From contig CM050446.2 of NCBI GenBank assembly GCA_027563935.2, positions 31,065,501 to 31,129,500 on the forward strand: 64,000 nt of DNA, in the 5' to 3' direction. Positions 54,956-64,000 of this stretch are shown here, piece by piece. Both the position numbers and the translations under genes were made by a program. This DNA is from Costus lasius (Eukaryota; Streptophyta; Magnoliopsida; Zingiberales; Costaceae). Each line of letters opens with the position of its first letter. The stretch's first letter is position 1. The notes beneath the pieces are model-generated. The model worked only from the letters and a program-made list of their open reading frames with translations. It was not told the origin of the DNA and made no database searches.

Positions 54956-57900
54956 ATGAGCTTCAATGTGCGATCCCTACTGGAAAGGGAGAAGTTTGCT
55001 GGGCCAAACTTCTCAGACTGGTACGGACACCTTAAGATTGTTCTTAAGGCAGAGAGGAAACTGTATGTCCTCGAGACGGCTGTGCCGCCTCAACCCGCTC
55101 CGAACGCCGCAAGGGCGGTTCGGGATGCCTATGAAAAGCATGTCAATGATAGCATTGATGTCGCTTGCCTGATGCTAGCGTCTATGACGCCACAGCTGCA
55201 GCGTCAGTATGAGGATATGTCTGCTATAGAAATGATAGCAAACCTCAAGATGCTATATGCTGCACAGGCGAGGACTGAGCGCTATAATTTGACCAAGCTT
55301 TTCTTTCAGAGCAAACTGGCTGAAGGGAGTCCAGTGGGAGCTCATGTGCTCAAGATGATTGGGCACAAAGAGGCTCTAGAGAAACTGGGGCATACCATCA
55401 ATCAGGAGCTTGCTGTAGACATTATTCTGCAGTCCCTCCCGGCCTCTTTCGATCCGTTCATTATTAATTTTAATATGAACAAGATCGACTGTACTCCGGC
55501 AGAGTTGCTGAATATGCTCTTGACTACAGAGGAAACTCTAAAGGGCAAGCCTTCAACCTCTGTCTTGATGTTCCCTTCCAGGAACAAGAAGAAGGGGAAG
55601 AAGGGCAAAGCCCCTGTCAAGAATTACAACAAGGCTCTGAAACAAAAGGTGAAGCGGTCGAAGGACAACAGATGTTTCCACTGTGGCCAGCTGGGTCACT
55701 GGAAAAAGGACTGTAAAGCGCTCCAAGGAGAAAAGAAGGGAAGCATCGCTTCTGGCTCAGGTATATTAGTGACTGAAGTCATGATATCCTCTTCTTCTAT
55801 TTCATGGGTGTTGGACACTGCATGTGGAGTTCACATTTGTTCAAATGTACAGGAACTCAAGAGAAGAAGACAGGTGGGACAGCATGAGGTGGACCTACGA
55901 GTTGGGAACGGGGCACGGGTTGCTGCTGTTGCTGTAGGGGTTTATTACATCTCATTACCATCTGGACTTGTATTAGAACTGGACAATTGTTATTTTGTTC
56001 CGAGTATTACGAAAAATATTATCTCTATTCCTGCTCTTGTCAGGAAAGGTTTTTCCTTTGAATGCAATATTTCAAAGTGTGTTCTTTCTTTAGATAATAT
56101 TGTTTATGCTTCTGGATCAATTAACAATGGGTTATTCATGTTGGACATAGAATGTTCTATACAAAATATTGATAATAAGAAAGCCAAGTATGCTGATGAC
56201 AGCACCTTGTTATGGCATAGTCGTTTAGGCCATATTAACAAGAAACGCATTAAGCGGTTGCATGATCATGGACTGCTGGGATCATTCTCCTATGAGGAGA
56301 TTGATACATGCAAAGCTTGTTTATTGGGTAAAATGACGAAGTCTCCTTTTCTTCACAAAGGTCAAAGGGCTTCAGGTTTACTTGACCTTATACACAGTGA
56401 TGTGTGTGGGCCATTTAGTAAACATGCCAGAGGTGGCTATTCGTACTTCATTACCTTTACTGATGATTTCAGTAGATATGGGTATGTCTATCAAATGAGA
56501 CATAAGAGTGAATCTTTTGACAAGTTCAAAGAGTTCAAAAATGAAGTACAAAATCAGCTAGGCCGAAATATCAAAGCACTTCGTTCTGATCGAGGTGGAG
56601 AATACCTAAGTCGAGAGTTCACTGACTATCTAAAGGAGTGTGGGATTATCTCACAGCTCACTCCGCCAGGAACACCGCAATGGAATGGTGTGTCCGAGAG
56701 GAGAAATAGAACATTACTTGATATGATTCGTTCTATGATGAGTCAGGCTACTCTATCTTACTCCTTTTGGGGATTTGCACTGGAGACAGCTGCAAAGGTA
56801 CTAAACCGAGTGCCATCCAAGGCAGTTTCAAAGACTCCATATGAGTTATGGTATGGGAAACAGCCTAGCTTGACATTTATCAAGATCTGGGGTTGCGAGG
56901 CTTATGTCAAAAAGCTCGCCTCTGGGAAACTAGAGAGCAGATCTGAGAAATGCATCTTTGTCGGTTACCCTAAGGAAACTAAGGGTTATTATTTCTACGA
57001 TCCCAAAGAGAACAAGGTATTTGTTGCTCGGACGGCCATTTTTCTTGAGAAGGAGTTTCTTCTGCAAGAGGCCAGTGGGAGAGAAATAAAACTGGATGAG
57101 AATCCAGAAGAAGGACAAAGTAGTCAAGCACAGTTGGATGAGCCTGAGCTAGTAGAACAGGTTATTGAACAACCTGAGGCTCAGATATCACGGGAACCGC
57201 GAAGATCAGGAAGGATCCGTCGACAGCCTGAGCGCTATGACGGAGTCTACATCATTGATAATGATGAACCCCTCACTTATGCGGATGTGGTCAGTGGACC
57301 GGAGTCAGCTACATGGCTTGAAGCTATGCGAGCCGAGATGGACTCCATGTCAGATAACCAAGTCTGGGATTTGGTTGATCCGCCTCCGGGAGTAATCCCT
57401 ATAGGCTGTAAATGGATCTTCAAGAAGAAGATTGACATGGATGGTAACGTGGTTACCTATAAAGGCAGGCTAGTTGCGAAAGGTTTCAAACAAATCTACG
57501 GGATAGGAGAAGCAGCCAATGTATTAGGTGTGAAGATCTACAGAGATAGATCTAAGAGGCTTCTCGGGCTGTGCCAAAGTACTTACATCAATAAAGTCCT
57601 GGAGAGATTCCATTTAGAGAATTCTAAAAGAGGATATCTTCCAGTCAGACATGGTCTGAATCTTTCAAAGAGTCAGTGTCCACAAACACAGACTGAGAAA
57701 GATGAAATGGACAATACGCCTTATGCTTCGGCTATTGGGTCCATTATGTATGCGATGTTATGTACTCGCCCAGACGTCGCTTACGGGTTAAGCGTGACCA
57801 GTCGATTCCAAAGTAATCCAGGTCAGGCGCACTGGATTGCGGTCAAGAACATTTTGAAATATCTGCAGAGGACCAAAGATATGTTCTTGATATATGGTGG

Positions 57901-58435
57901 TCAGGAAGAACTCAGTATTGAAGGATATACTGACGCTTCGTTCCAATCTGACCAGGATGATTTCCGATCGCAATCAGGCTATGTTTTTAGCTTGAATGGT
58001 GTAGCAGTGGTGTGGAAAAGTTTCAAACAGTCTATCGTTGCTGATTCCACAACAGAAGCCGAGTATGTTGCAGCCTCGGAAGCATCCAAGGAGGCAGTGT
58101 GGATTCGTAAGTTCATTCAGGAACTTGGTGTTGTTACTTCGAGTGCTGATCCTTTGGTTATCTTCTGTGATAACACTGGAGCAATCGCACAAGCAAAGGA
58201 ACCACGGTCGCACCAGAAGTCCAAGCACATACAGAGACGGTTTCACTTGATCCGGGAGATCATTGATCGTGGCGAGATCAAAATCTGCAAGGTTCATACA
58301 GATGACAATCTGGCTGACCCGCTTACCAAGCCTCTGGCGCAGCAGAAGCATGAGAAGCACTGTAATAATATGGGTTTGAGATTTCTCAACCATTGGATTA
58401 AGTGCAAGTGGGAGATTGTTGGGGTATGCACTTAA
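54956..58435 (+). CDS. Element G gag-pol polyprotein, open but lacking the RT catalytic core
   Basis: An uninterrupted 1,159-codon frame. Gag (MSFNVRSLLEREKFAG), CCHC knuckle CFHCGQLGHWKKDC, protease WVLDTACGVH, gag-pre-integrase, integrase (HSDVCGPF, SDRGGEY, SERRNRT) and RNase H (GYTDASF, STTEAEYVA) are all present. At 57505/57506 the text passes from KQIYGI straight to GEAANVLGV. Compared with B, 444 bp (148 codons, B 10999-11442) are missing, including the first catalytic Asp region (QMDVKTAF) and YVDD. The deletion has a 3-bp TAG microhomology in B and keeps frame. The usual stop after FLNH is TGG (58394-58396), so the frame runs 13 further codons through the PPT into the 3' LTR. RT is surely inactive; Gag, protease and integrase could still be made. 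Confidence 0.93.
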   Translation: MSFNVRSLLEREKFAGPNFSDWYGHLKIVLKAERKLYVLETAVPPQPAPNAARAVRDAYEKHVNDSIDVACLMLASMTPQLQRQYEDMSAIEMIANLKMLYAAQARTERYNLTKLFFQSKLAEGSPVGAHVLKMIGHKEALEKLGHTINQELAVDIILQSLPASFDPFIINFNMNKIDCTPAELLNMLLTTEETLKGKPSTSVLMFPSRNKKKGKKGKAPVKNYNKALKQKVKRSKDNRCFHCGQLGHWKKDCKALQGEKKGSIASGSGILVTEVMISSSSISWVLDTACGVHICSNVQELKRRRQVGQHEVDLRVGNGARVAAVAVGVYYISLPSGLVLELDNCYFVPSITKNIISIPALVRKGFSFECNISKCVLSLDNIVYASGSINNGLFMLDIECSIQNIDNKKAKYADDSTLLWHSRLGHINKKRIKRLHDHGLLGSFSYEEIDTCKACLLGKMTKSPFLHKGQRASGLLDLIHSDVCGPFSKHARGGYSYFITFTDDFSRYGYVYQMRHKSESFDKFKEFKNEVQNQLGRNIKALRSDRGGEYLSREFTDYLKECGIISQLTPPGTPQWNGVSERRNRTLLDMIRSMMSQATLSYSFWGFALETAAKVLNRVPSKAVSKTPYELWYGKQPSLTFIKIWGCEAYVKKLASGKLESRSEKCIFVGYPKETKGYYFYDPKENKVFVARTAIFLEKEFLLQEASGREIKLDENPEEGQSSQAQLDEPELVEQVIEQPEAQISREPRRSGRIRRQPERYDGVYIIDNDEPLTYADVVSGPESATWLEAMRAEMDSMSDNQVWDLVDPPPGVIPIGCKWIFKKKIDMDGNVVTYKGRLVAKGFKQIYGIGEAANVLGVKIYRDRSKRLLGLCQSTYINKVLERFHLENSKRGYLPVRHGLNLSKSQCPQTQTEKDEMDNTPYASAIGSIMYAMLCTRPDVAYGLSVTSRFQSNPGQAHWIAVKNILKYLQRTKDMFLIYGGQEELSIEGYTDASFQSDQDDFRSQSGYVFSLNGVAVVWKSFKQSIVADSTTEAEYVAASEASKEAVWIRKFIQELGVVTSSADPLVIFCDNTGAIAQAKEPRSHQKSKHIQRRFHLIREIIDRGEIKICKVHTDDNLADPLTKPLAQQKHEKHCNNMGLRFLNHWIKCKWEIVGVCT
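58404..58416 (+). promoter_or_regulatory. Element G polypurine tract
   Basis: GCAAGTGGGAGAT immediately before the LTR at 58417. Confidence 0.85.
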
Positions 58436-60093
58436 GGCTAATGTTTGAAGCCTTGGGATTCTTTCAGTGTCATGTATAAACTCTTATGTTTATAAAGGCA
58501 ATGGTTGTTATTCAGTTTGTTACATTGTCTGCTGCAATAAGTGTGCTTCTGAATAATGTCTCAATGCTGTTCAGCTAGGCTGACATGCTATATGTCCTTA
58601 GTCGAGATATCTTGGTGAACATGAGACAGCCTTGATATGATTGAGACTAATATGTGTTCTAATCTTATAGGATGCTTCGAGCATGGAATAAGATGTAGAC
58701 TCATGGGTACATTGGATGTACTGGACAGACCCTACTAGGATATTCAATTGCTTGTCACAATGTGAATAATCCTTGTTTGCAACAAGTGGCACATGTCCTC
58801 TGACTTGAGATCACTTGTGTTTCTAAATGATGATTGTCATTATTTTGAGATAGTTCAATATCATTTGAAACATAATGGTTATAGACTATCTTGGATAATG
58901 ATCATGAGTCAGGTTAGGACACTAGTGATAGATATAGGATTGCGGTCTCCTTGTTTAAGGAGTGTGATGTTCTAAAGGGGCCCCCCTGAATGAGATGATT
59001 GAGAAAGTGTGTGGCCATACCCAGGTGACTATGTTCATCTGATCTAATCATGCTCATCATATTGGAGTTACAGGCTTGACACGCTTGTCCAATGAGAACA
59101 TCCAGTGGCAAAGGAAACATGTATGCCTCGTGAAGTGAATTCACACTTGTGCTGTGGTTTGGGTGGAGTCTTGGAAGACTCTTTCCTTTATATCGGGAGA
59201 TAGTGATGTGTTGCTAGATACCCCTCACTGATCGTGATAACGTAAGTTATCGTTACCGACATTTAAAGGAAACCCTCAGGGTCGCACAATTTGATGATAT
59301 GGCTTGCTTAAGTCAGATCGTGTGGACTGAATTGTTTTGGTTCAGGTTAAAGGAGTTTAGAGTCTGATTGGAAGTGAGATCTGGTCTGATCATGTTTGAT
59401 TGATTAGGGCTTGAGATCGGTAAGCTTCGATCGAGAGATCTGGTGCTTGATCAAGGAGATCAAGAGCATCATGTGATGTATGGTTAGATCTTGAACCCTT
59501 TTTGGTTTAATGAGATCTAGACCATGTCTTGGTTTTGGTTTGATTTGGTTGTTGAACCAAAGTCAATTGAACCGGTTCACTTATGTGAACGCATGGTTCA
59601 AATGATGGAGCGTTTTGATAAGTTCACTAAGCGTGAACGTGTGAAGACTTAAGACTTTCCATATTTGGAAGCCTTAACGCCAAAACGCCTCAAGCCAAGA
59701 AAAATGCCACGAAATGCTTCAATGTTTTTGCTCTTGGGTTGCGCTCTCTTGAGAGTGGCTTGTCTCGACGAGAAAGAAAGGTGAAGGCATTTTTCGGCAA
59801 TCCAAGAATACATCAAATCTCCTTCACACGGTTAGGAGACTTGGAGTTCCTTGCTAGCACAAGGAGAAACAAGGAGAAGCCATCTTCATCTTGTGTGCGC
59901 GCCATTTGGAGGAGATCAACTTTGTTCTCTTGATTCCAAGTCGCCACCCACGCTATGGCTATGGTATGATCTTATTTGGTTAAGTTGATCATATGCTCTT
60001 ACTTGCGATCCTATGAAACCCTTGCATCCGCTGCAAAAGTTCTATATGCGCCACCTATAAGGGTTTTCGCTCCCCCTTGAAGGGGACTCTTCA
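58417..60093 (+). repeat. Shared LTR: 3' LTR of G and 5' LTR of H
   Basis: TGTTGGGGTATGCAC to ..GGGGACTCTTCA, 1,677 bp. It follows G's polypurine tract and precedes H's PBS at 60096. The U5 micro-exon ATGGCTATG with GT donor lies at 59955-59965. It differs clearly from 51423-53107, especially over the GGTTCAA region. Confidence 0.93.
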
Positions 60094-61868
60094 ATTGGTA
60101 TCAGAGCTTTTTGGTTTCGGTATGAAGCTTATGATTGCTTAATGTTTGGTGATCCATGTTTGAGTTGAATAGATCTAGGGTTATGATCATGCGAAAGGAT
60201 TACATGCATGTTTATTTGCGCAAATATGAAGTATGTTACTCTTGGCGCATGTATTGGCGCATGTTAATGTTTTGTCAAAAACTACATCATTTGCGCGCTC
60301 ACTTAGATCTAAGCCCTTGCTATAAACCCTTAGACGGGTTAGTAGGGTTGAAGTCATCTTCTAGGAAGGATCCAAATAGTCTGATCAGACCATCTGACAG
60401 CCTAGATGGGTTGACCAGATAGCACCTGTGCGCAAGCATAACGTGGCTATAGGTCGACTGCATCAAGGGCGTGTAGCGAGGTCTGGTTGAGACAACCATT
60501 GAACGCGCATGAGTTAGGCCCGGGGTCACACCCGCTTGCCACAACTCATGAAGGCTGTTCAGCCCTTGGCGCATGCATGGTTGACCATTAGGTCAACTCA
60601 AGTCAGTTAGGACTTGGTGCATGCAAGGGCAGTGGATCTGACTAGTAATGATGAGTGGATCCCTATTAATGGACCGTTGTAAGGTGGTAGGGCACATAAG
60701 AAAAATAAAATTGATTTCAATGGGATTTTGAAAAAAAATTTTATTTTGTTGATGGATCACATGTTGATTGGATGCCATGTGCTTGTTTATTTTATCTTAT
60801 GTGGGTTGCCCTTTTAATGTGTGCTGTGCTGGGGCCTGCGTGCCTGGATTAAAATTGTAAATTAATATTATTGTGATCTGCGAATCACATTTTAATTAAT
60901 TTATTGTATAATTGACCTGCGTGTCAATCTTGTCTAGATAGATTAAATTGTAATTTTAATCAGACAAGAGCACAGAGCACACACGGCATTGGCGCATGCA
61001 GCAGTGGCTTGACCAGGTGGGAGGTCTAGGGTTCGACCCTATGACAGGCGCATCTACCTGGTGGCCGCACCTGAGCTGCAGAGCGCGCTTGGGCCCTGGT
61101 CTGGGCCAGATGAAGACTTAAGTTAAGATTAAGGTCTTACTTAGGGTCAATGGGCTTTTACCACATAAGATCATCATGCTTTCTTTTATTGTTTAAATAA
61201 TTAGAAGTGCATGATTTGTTTATCTTCTGCTATCACCATAGGGTTTGCATGATAGTTAAGAAGATAAAAGACCGTTAAAATCCAACGCTAAAATATCAAG
61301 CTCGATAGCCTTCTGACGCGAAACCTCACTGTTCTGACTATCGTTGGAGCCGTGTTGTACCCACTCAGTGGGCACGTCCATCTATCTTCAGACGGTGTGT
61401 GATTTCACCTGCGTGTTACAGAGAAGGGATTTATCGCTTCTCGTTGCTCAGCATAGCACGTGGTGGTCCAGGGAGTAGGTCAGGTCAGCTTGACCATGTA
61501 GGCTACATATGGGGCATATGTTAGCTATATGGAGGCAGCCATCTGTGGGATCAGAGACTGTGTTGTACCAACTCAGTTGGCACAGTCTGCTGGATTGCCC
61601 AGATGAAGGGAATCGCACGGGTTGGCGATTGGCAGGGACTGCCTACCAGAAATTAGTGCTTGTACTCTCTGTGGATCTTATCTCGCCTGAGCGGGACGCG
61701 GAGACCAAGTATGAAATCTGGATCCCATCTCACTAAAAGAGTGATTACTCTTTCGGACTGTTTTAATGGATTTTTCAGTCAGATAAAATAGTGAGAAAAG
61801 AATCTTTCTTAAGTCCTGGATTGATTCTAAACATTAATACTGACCTTGCTGTTCTTGCATTGTTGTAG
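59964..61868 (+). other. Predicted leader intron of element H
   Basis: Donor ATGGCTATG^GTATGATC. Acceptor CATTGTTGTAG^ATTCC (AG 61867-61868). Exons join in frame with gag at 61890. Confidence 0.5.
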
Positions 61869-61889
61869 ATTCCTGCAGCAACGAACACC
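60094..61889 (+). other. Element H leader
   Basis: 1.8 kb. The PBS TGGTATCAGAGC is at 60096-60107. B-type hairpins lie at about 61350-61376, 61555-61587 and 61665-61705. No protein-coding signal recognised. Confidence 0.87.
60096..60107 (+). promoter_or_regulatory. Element H primer binding site (tRNA-iMet)
   Basis: TGGTATCAGAGC two bases after the shared LTR. Confidence 0.97.
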
Positions 61890-64000
61890 ATGAACTTCAA
61901 TGTGCGATCCCTACTGGAAAGGGAGAAGTTTGCTGGGCCAAACTTCTCAGACTGGTACGGACACCTTAAGATTGTTCTTAAGGCAGAGAGGAAACTGTAT
62001 GTCCTCGAGACGGCTATACCGCCTCAACCCGCTCCGAACGCCGCAAGGGCGGTTCGCGATGCCTATGAAAAGCATGTCAATGATAGCATTGATGTCGCTT
62101 GCCTGATGCTAGCGTCTATGACGCCACAGCTGCAGCGTCAGCATGAGGATATGTCTGCTATAGAAATTATAGCAAACCTCAAGATGCTGTATGCTGCACA
62201 GGCGAGGACTGAGCGCTATAATTTGACTAAGCTTTTCTTTCAGAGCAAACTGGTTGAAGGGAGTCCAGTGGGAGCTCACGTGCTCAAGATGATTGGGCAC
62301 AAAGAAGCTCTAGAGAAACTGGGGCATACCATCAATCAGGAGCTTGCTGTATACATTATTCTACAGTCTCTCCCGGACTCTTTCGATCTGTTCATTATTA
62401 ACTTTAATATGAACAAGATCGACTGTACTCCGGCAGAGTTGCTGAATATGCTCTTGACTACAGAGGAAACTCTAAAGGGAAAGCCTTCAACCTCTGTCTT
62501 GATGTTCCCTTCCCGGAACAAGAAGAAGGGGAAGAAGGGCAAAGCCCCTGTCAAGAACTACAACAAGGCGCTGAAACAAAAGGTGAAGCGGTCAAAGGAC
62601 AACAGATGTTTCCATTGTGGCCAGCTGGGTCACTGGAAAAAGGACTGTAAAGCGCTCCAAGGAGAAAAGAAGGGAAGCATTGCTTCTGGCTCAGGTATAT
62701 TTGTGACTGAGGTCATAATATCTTCTTCTATTTCATGGGTGTTGGACACTGCATGTGGAGTTCACATTTGTTCAAATGTACAGGAACTCAAGAGAAGAAG
62801 ACAGGTGGGACAGCATGAGGTGGACCTACGAGTTGGAAACGGGGCACGGGTTGCTGCTGTTGCTGTAGGGGTTTATTACATCTCATTACCATCTGGACTT
62901 GTATTAGAACTGGACAATTGTTATTTTGTTCCGAGTATTACGAAAAATATTATCTCTATTCCTGCTCTTGTTAGGAAAGGATTTTCCTTTGAATGCAATA
63001 TTTCAAAGTGTGTTATATCTTATGATAATATTGTTTATGCTTCTGGATCAATTAACAATGGGTTATTCATGTTGGACATGGAATGTTCTATACAAAATAT
63101 TGATAATAAGAAAGCCAAGTATGCTGATGACAGCACCTTGCTATGGCATAGTCGTTTAGGCCATATTAACAAGAAGCGCATTAAGCGGTTGCATGATCAT
63201 GGACTGTTGGGATCATTCTCCTATGAGGAGATTGATACATGCAAAGCTTGTTTATTGGGTAAAATGACGAAGTCTCCTTTTCCTAACAAAGGTCAAAGGG
63301 CTTCAGGTTTACTTGACCTTATACACAGTGATGTGTGTGGGCCATTTAGTAAACATGCCAGAGGTGGCTATTCATACTTCATTACCTTTACTGATGATTT
63401 CAGTAGATATGGGTATGTCTATCTAATGAGACGTAAGAGTGAATCTTTTGACAAGTTCAAAGAGTTCAAAAATGAAGTACAGAATCAGCTAGGCCGAAAT
63501 ATCAAGGCACTTCGTTCTGATCGAGGTGGAGAATACCTAAGTCGAGAGTTCACTGACTATCTGAAGGAGTGTGGGATTATCTCACAGCTCACTCCGCCAG
63601 GAACACCGCAATGGAATGGTGTGTCCGAGAGGAGGAACAGAACCTTACTGGATATGGTTCGTTCAATGATGAGTCAAGCTACTCTACCTTACTCCTTTTG
63701 GGGACTTGCACTAGAAACAGCTGCAAAGGTACTAAACCGAGTGCCATCCAAGGCAGTTTCAAAGACTCCATATGAGTTATGGTATGGGAAACAGCCGAGC
63801 TTGACATTTATTAAGATCTGGGGTTGCGAGGCTTATGTCAAAAAGCTCGCCTCTGGGAAACTAGAGAGCAGATCTGAGAAATGTATCTTTGTCGGTTACC
63901 CTAAGGAAACTAAGGGTTATTATTTCTACGATCCCAAAGAGAACAAAGTATTTGTTGCTCGGACGGCCATTTTTCTTGAGAAGGAATTTCTTCTGCAAGA
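61890..64000 (+). CDS. Element H gag-pol polyprotein, 5' part (runs off the window)
   Basis: Starts MNFNVRSLLEREKFAG (relatives MSFN). The frame appears open for all 703 codons visible: Gag, CCHC knuckle (CFHCGQLGHWKKDC near 62605), protease WVLDTACG near 62735, gag-pre-integrase, and integrase with HSDVCGPF, SDRGGEY and SERRNRT. It reaches the window end just after the integrase C-terminal FVGYPKETKGYYFY region. A Gag change (AVYIILQ for AVDIILQ) and RRKSES for RHKSES are visible. RT and RNase H are outside the window, so intactness cannot be judged. It is the best candidate here for a coding-competent copy. Confidence 0.88.
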   Translation, partial: MNFNVRSLLEREKFAGPNFSDWYGHLKIVLKAERKLYVLETAIPPQPAPNAARAVRDAYEKHVNDSIDVACLMLASMTPQLQRQHEDMSAIEIIANLKMLYAAQARTERYNLTKLFFQSKLVEGSPVGAHVLKMIGHKEALEKLGHTINQELAVYIILQSLPDSFDLFIINFNMNKIDCTPAELLNMLLTTEETLKGKPSTSVLMFPSRNKKKGKKGKAPVKNYNKALKQKVKRSKDNRCFHCGQLGHWKKDCKALQGEKKGSIASGSGIFVTEVIISSSISWVLDTACGVHICSNVQELKRRRQVGQHEVDLRVGNGARVAAVAVGVYYISLPSGLVLELDNCYFVPSITKNIISIPALVRKGFSFECNISKCVISYDNIVYASGSINNGLFMLDMECSIQNIDNKKAKYADDSTLLWHSRLGHINKKRIKRLHDHGLLGSFSYEEIDTCKACLLGKMTKSPFPNKGQRASGLLDLIHSDVCGPFSKHARGGYSYFITFTDDFSRYGYVYLMRRKSESFDKFKEFKNEVQNQLGRNIKALRSDRGGEYLSREFTDYLKECGIISQLTPPGTPQWNGVSERRNRTLLDMVRSMMSQATLPYSFWGLALETAAKVLNRVPSKAVSKTPYELWYGKQPSLTFIKIWGCEAYVKKLASGKLESRSEKCIFVGYPKETKGYYFYDPKENKVFVARTAIFLEKEFLLQ

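Larger units (their letters stand above)
51423..60093 (+). mobile_element. Element G: Angela-like copia with RT core deleted
   Basis: 5' LTR, PBS, leader, a single open gag-pol lacking the RT centre, and a 3' LTR that also serves as H's 5' LTR. G's two LTRs differ substantially, so this is not a simple single insertion. Confidence 0.9.

Overview
The window is intergenic plant DNA made almost entirely of LTR retrotransposons nested in one another. I found no host gene, tRNA, rRNA or CRISPR array. Most elements belong to one Ty1/copia group. I assign it to the Angela/BARE-like lineage from family knowledge: LTRs of about 1.6-2.4 kb that begin TGTTGG..TATGCCC, an initiator-Met tRNA primer site (TGGTATCAGAGC), a long leader of about 1.8 kb, and a single gag-PR-IN-RT-RH polyprotein of about 1,295 codons. 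One degenerate Ty3/gypsy element and one unassigned solo LTR are also present. The source is a flowering plant with a repeat-rich genome; the species cannot be told from this sequence.

Layout. A (minus) enters from the left edge and its 5' LTR is split by B (4932-14089, plus, TSD ATCAC). A itself sits in the leader of a decayed element, E (14910-19967, plus), whose pol is also hit by solo LTR L (17980-19622, TSD AAGAA). A truncated LTR (P, 19968-21336) then leads into D (plus, 21337-39545). D's pol is interrupted by complete element C (25545-34687, minus, TSD CATAC) and by solo LTR K (35041-36932, TSD AGATG). Next is the gypsy element J (39546-about 46493, minus), holding solo LTR M (41505-43895, TSD CGTTG). 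Copia element F (about 46494-51279, minus) follows and holds solo LTR N (48711-50423, TSD CATTC). The right end has an LTR stub (51280-51422), then G (51423-60093) and H (58417 to beyond 64000), two tandem plus-strand elements sharing one LTR.

How the parts work. In an intact element the 5' LTR drives a genomic RNA, initiator tRNA-Met primes at the PBS, and the polyprotein supplies Gag, protease, integrase, reverse transcriptase and RNase H. Every pol that can be read completely here is broken. B has one nonsense codon in integrase; C has two nonsense codons and a frameshift; G has lost the RT core in frame; D carries YVDN in place of YVDD. H is open as far as the window shows.

Two signals stand out. 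First, all readable A/B-type LTRs carry in U5 a three-codon micro-exon, ATG-GCN-(T/A)TG, followed at once by GT. All four Ala codons occur at codon 2. A conserved splice acceptor (..GTTGTAG) lies 21 nt before the gag ATG, in the same frame. Splicing would remove the PBS and leader and make an N-terminally extended Gag. Second, the removed leader contains four hairpins whose stems covary between subfamilies (B/G/H versus D versus E), as expected of a conserved packaging or dimerisation RNA. Together they suggest, as inference, that splicing separates translated RNA from packaged RNA.
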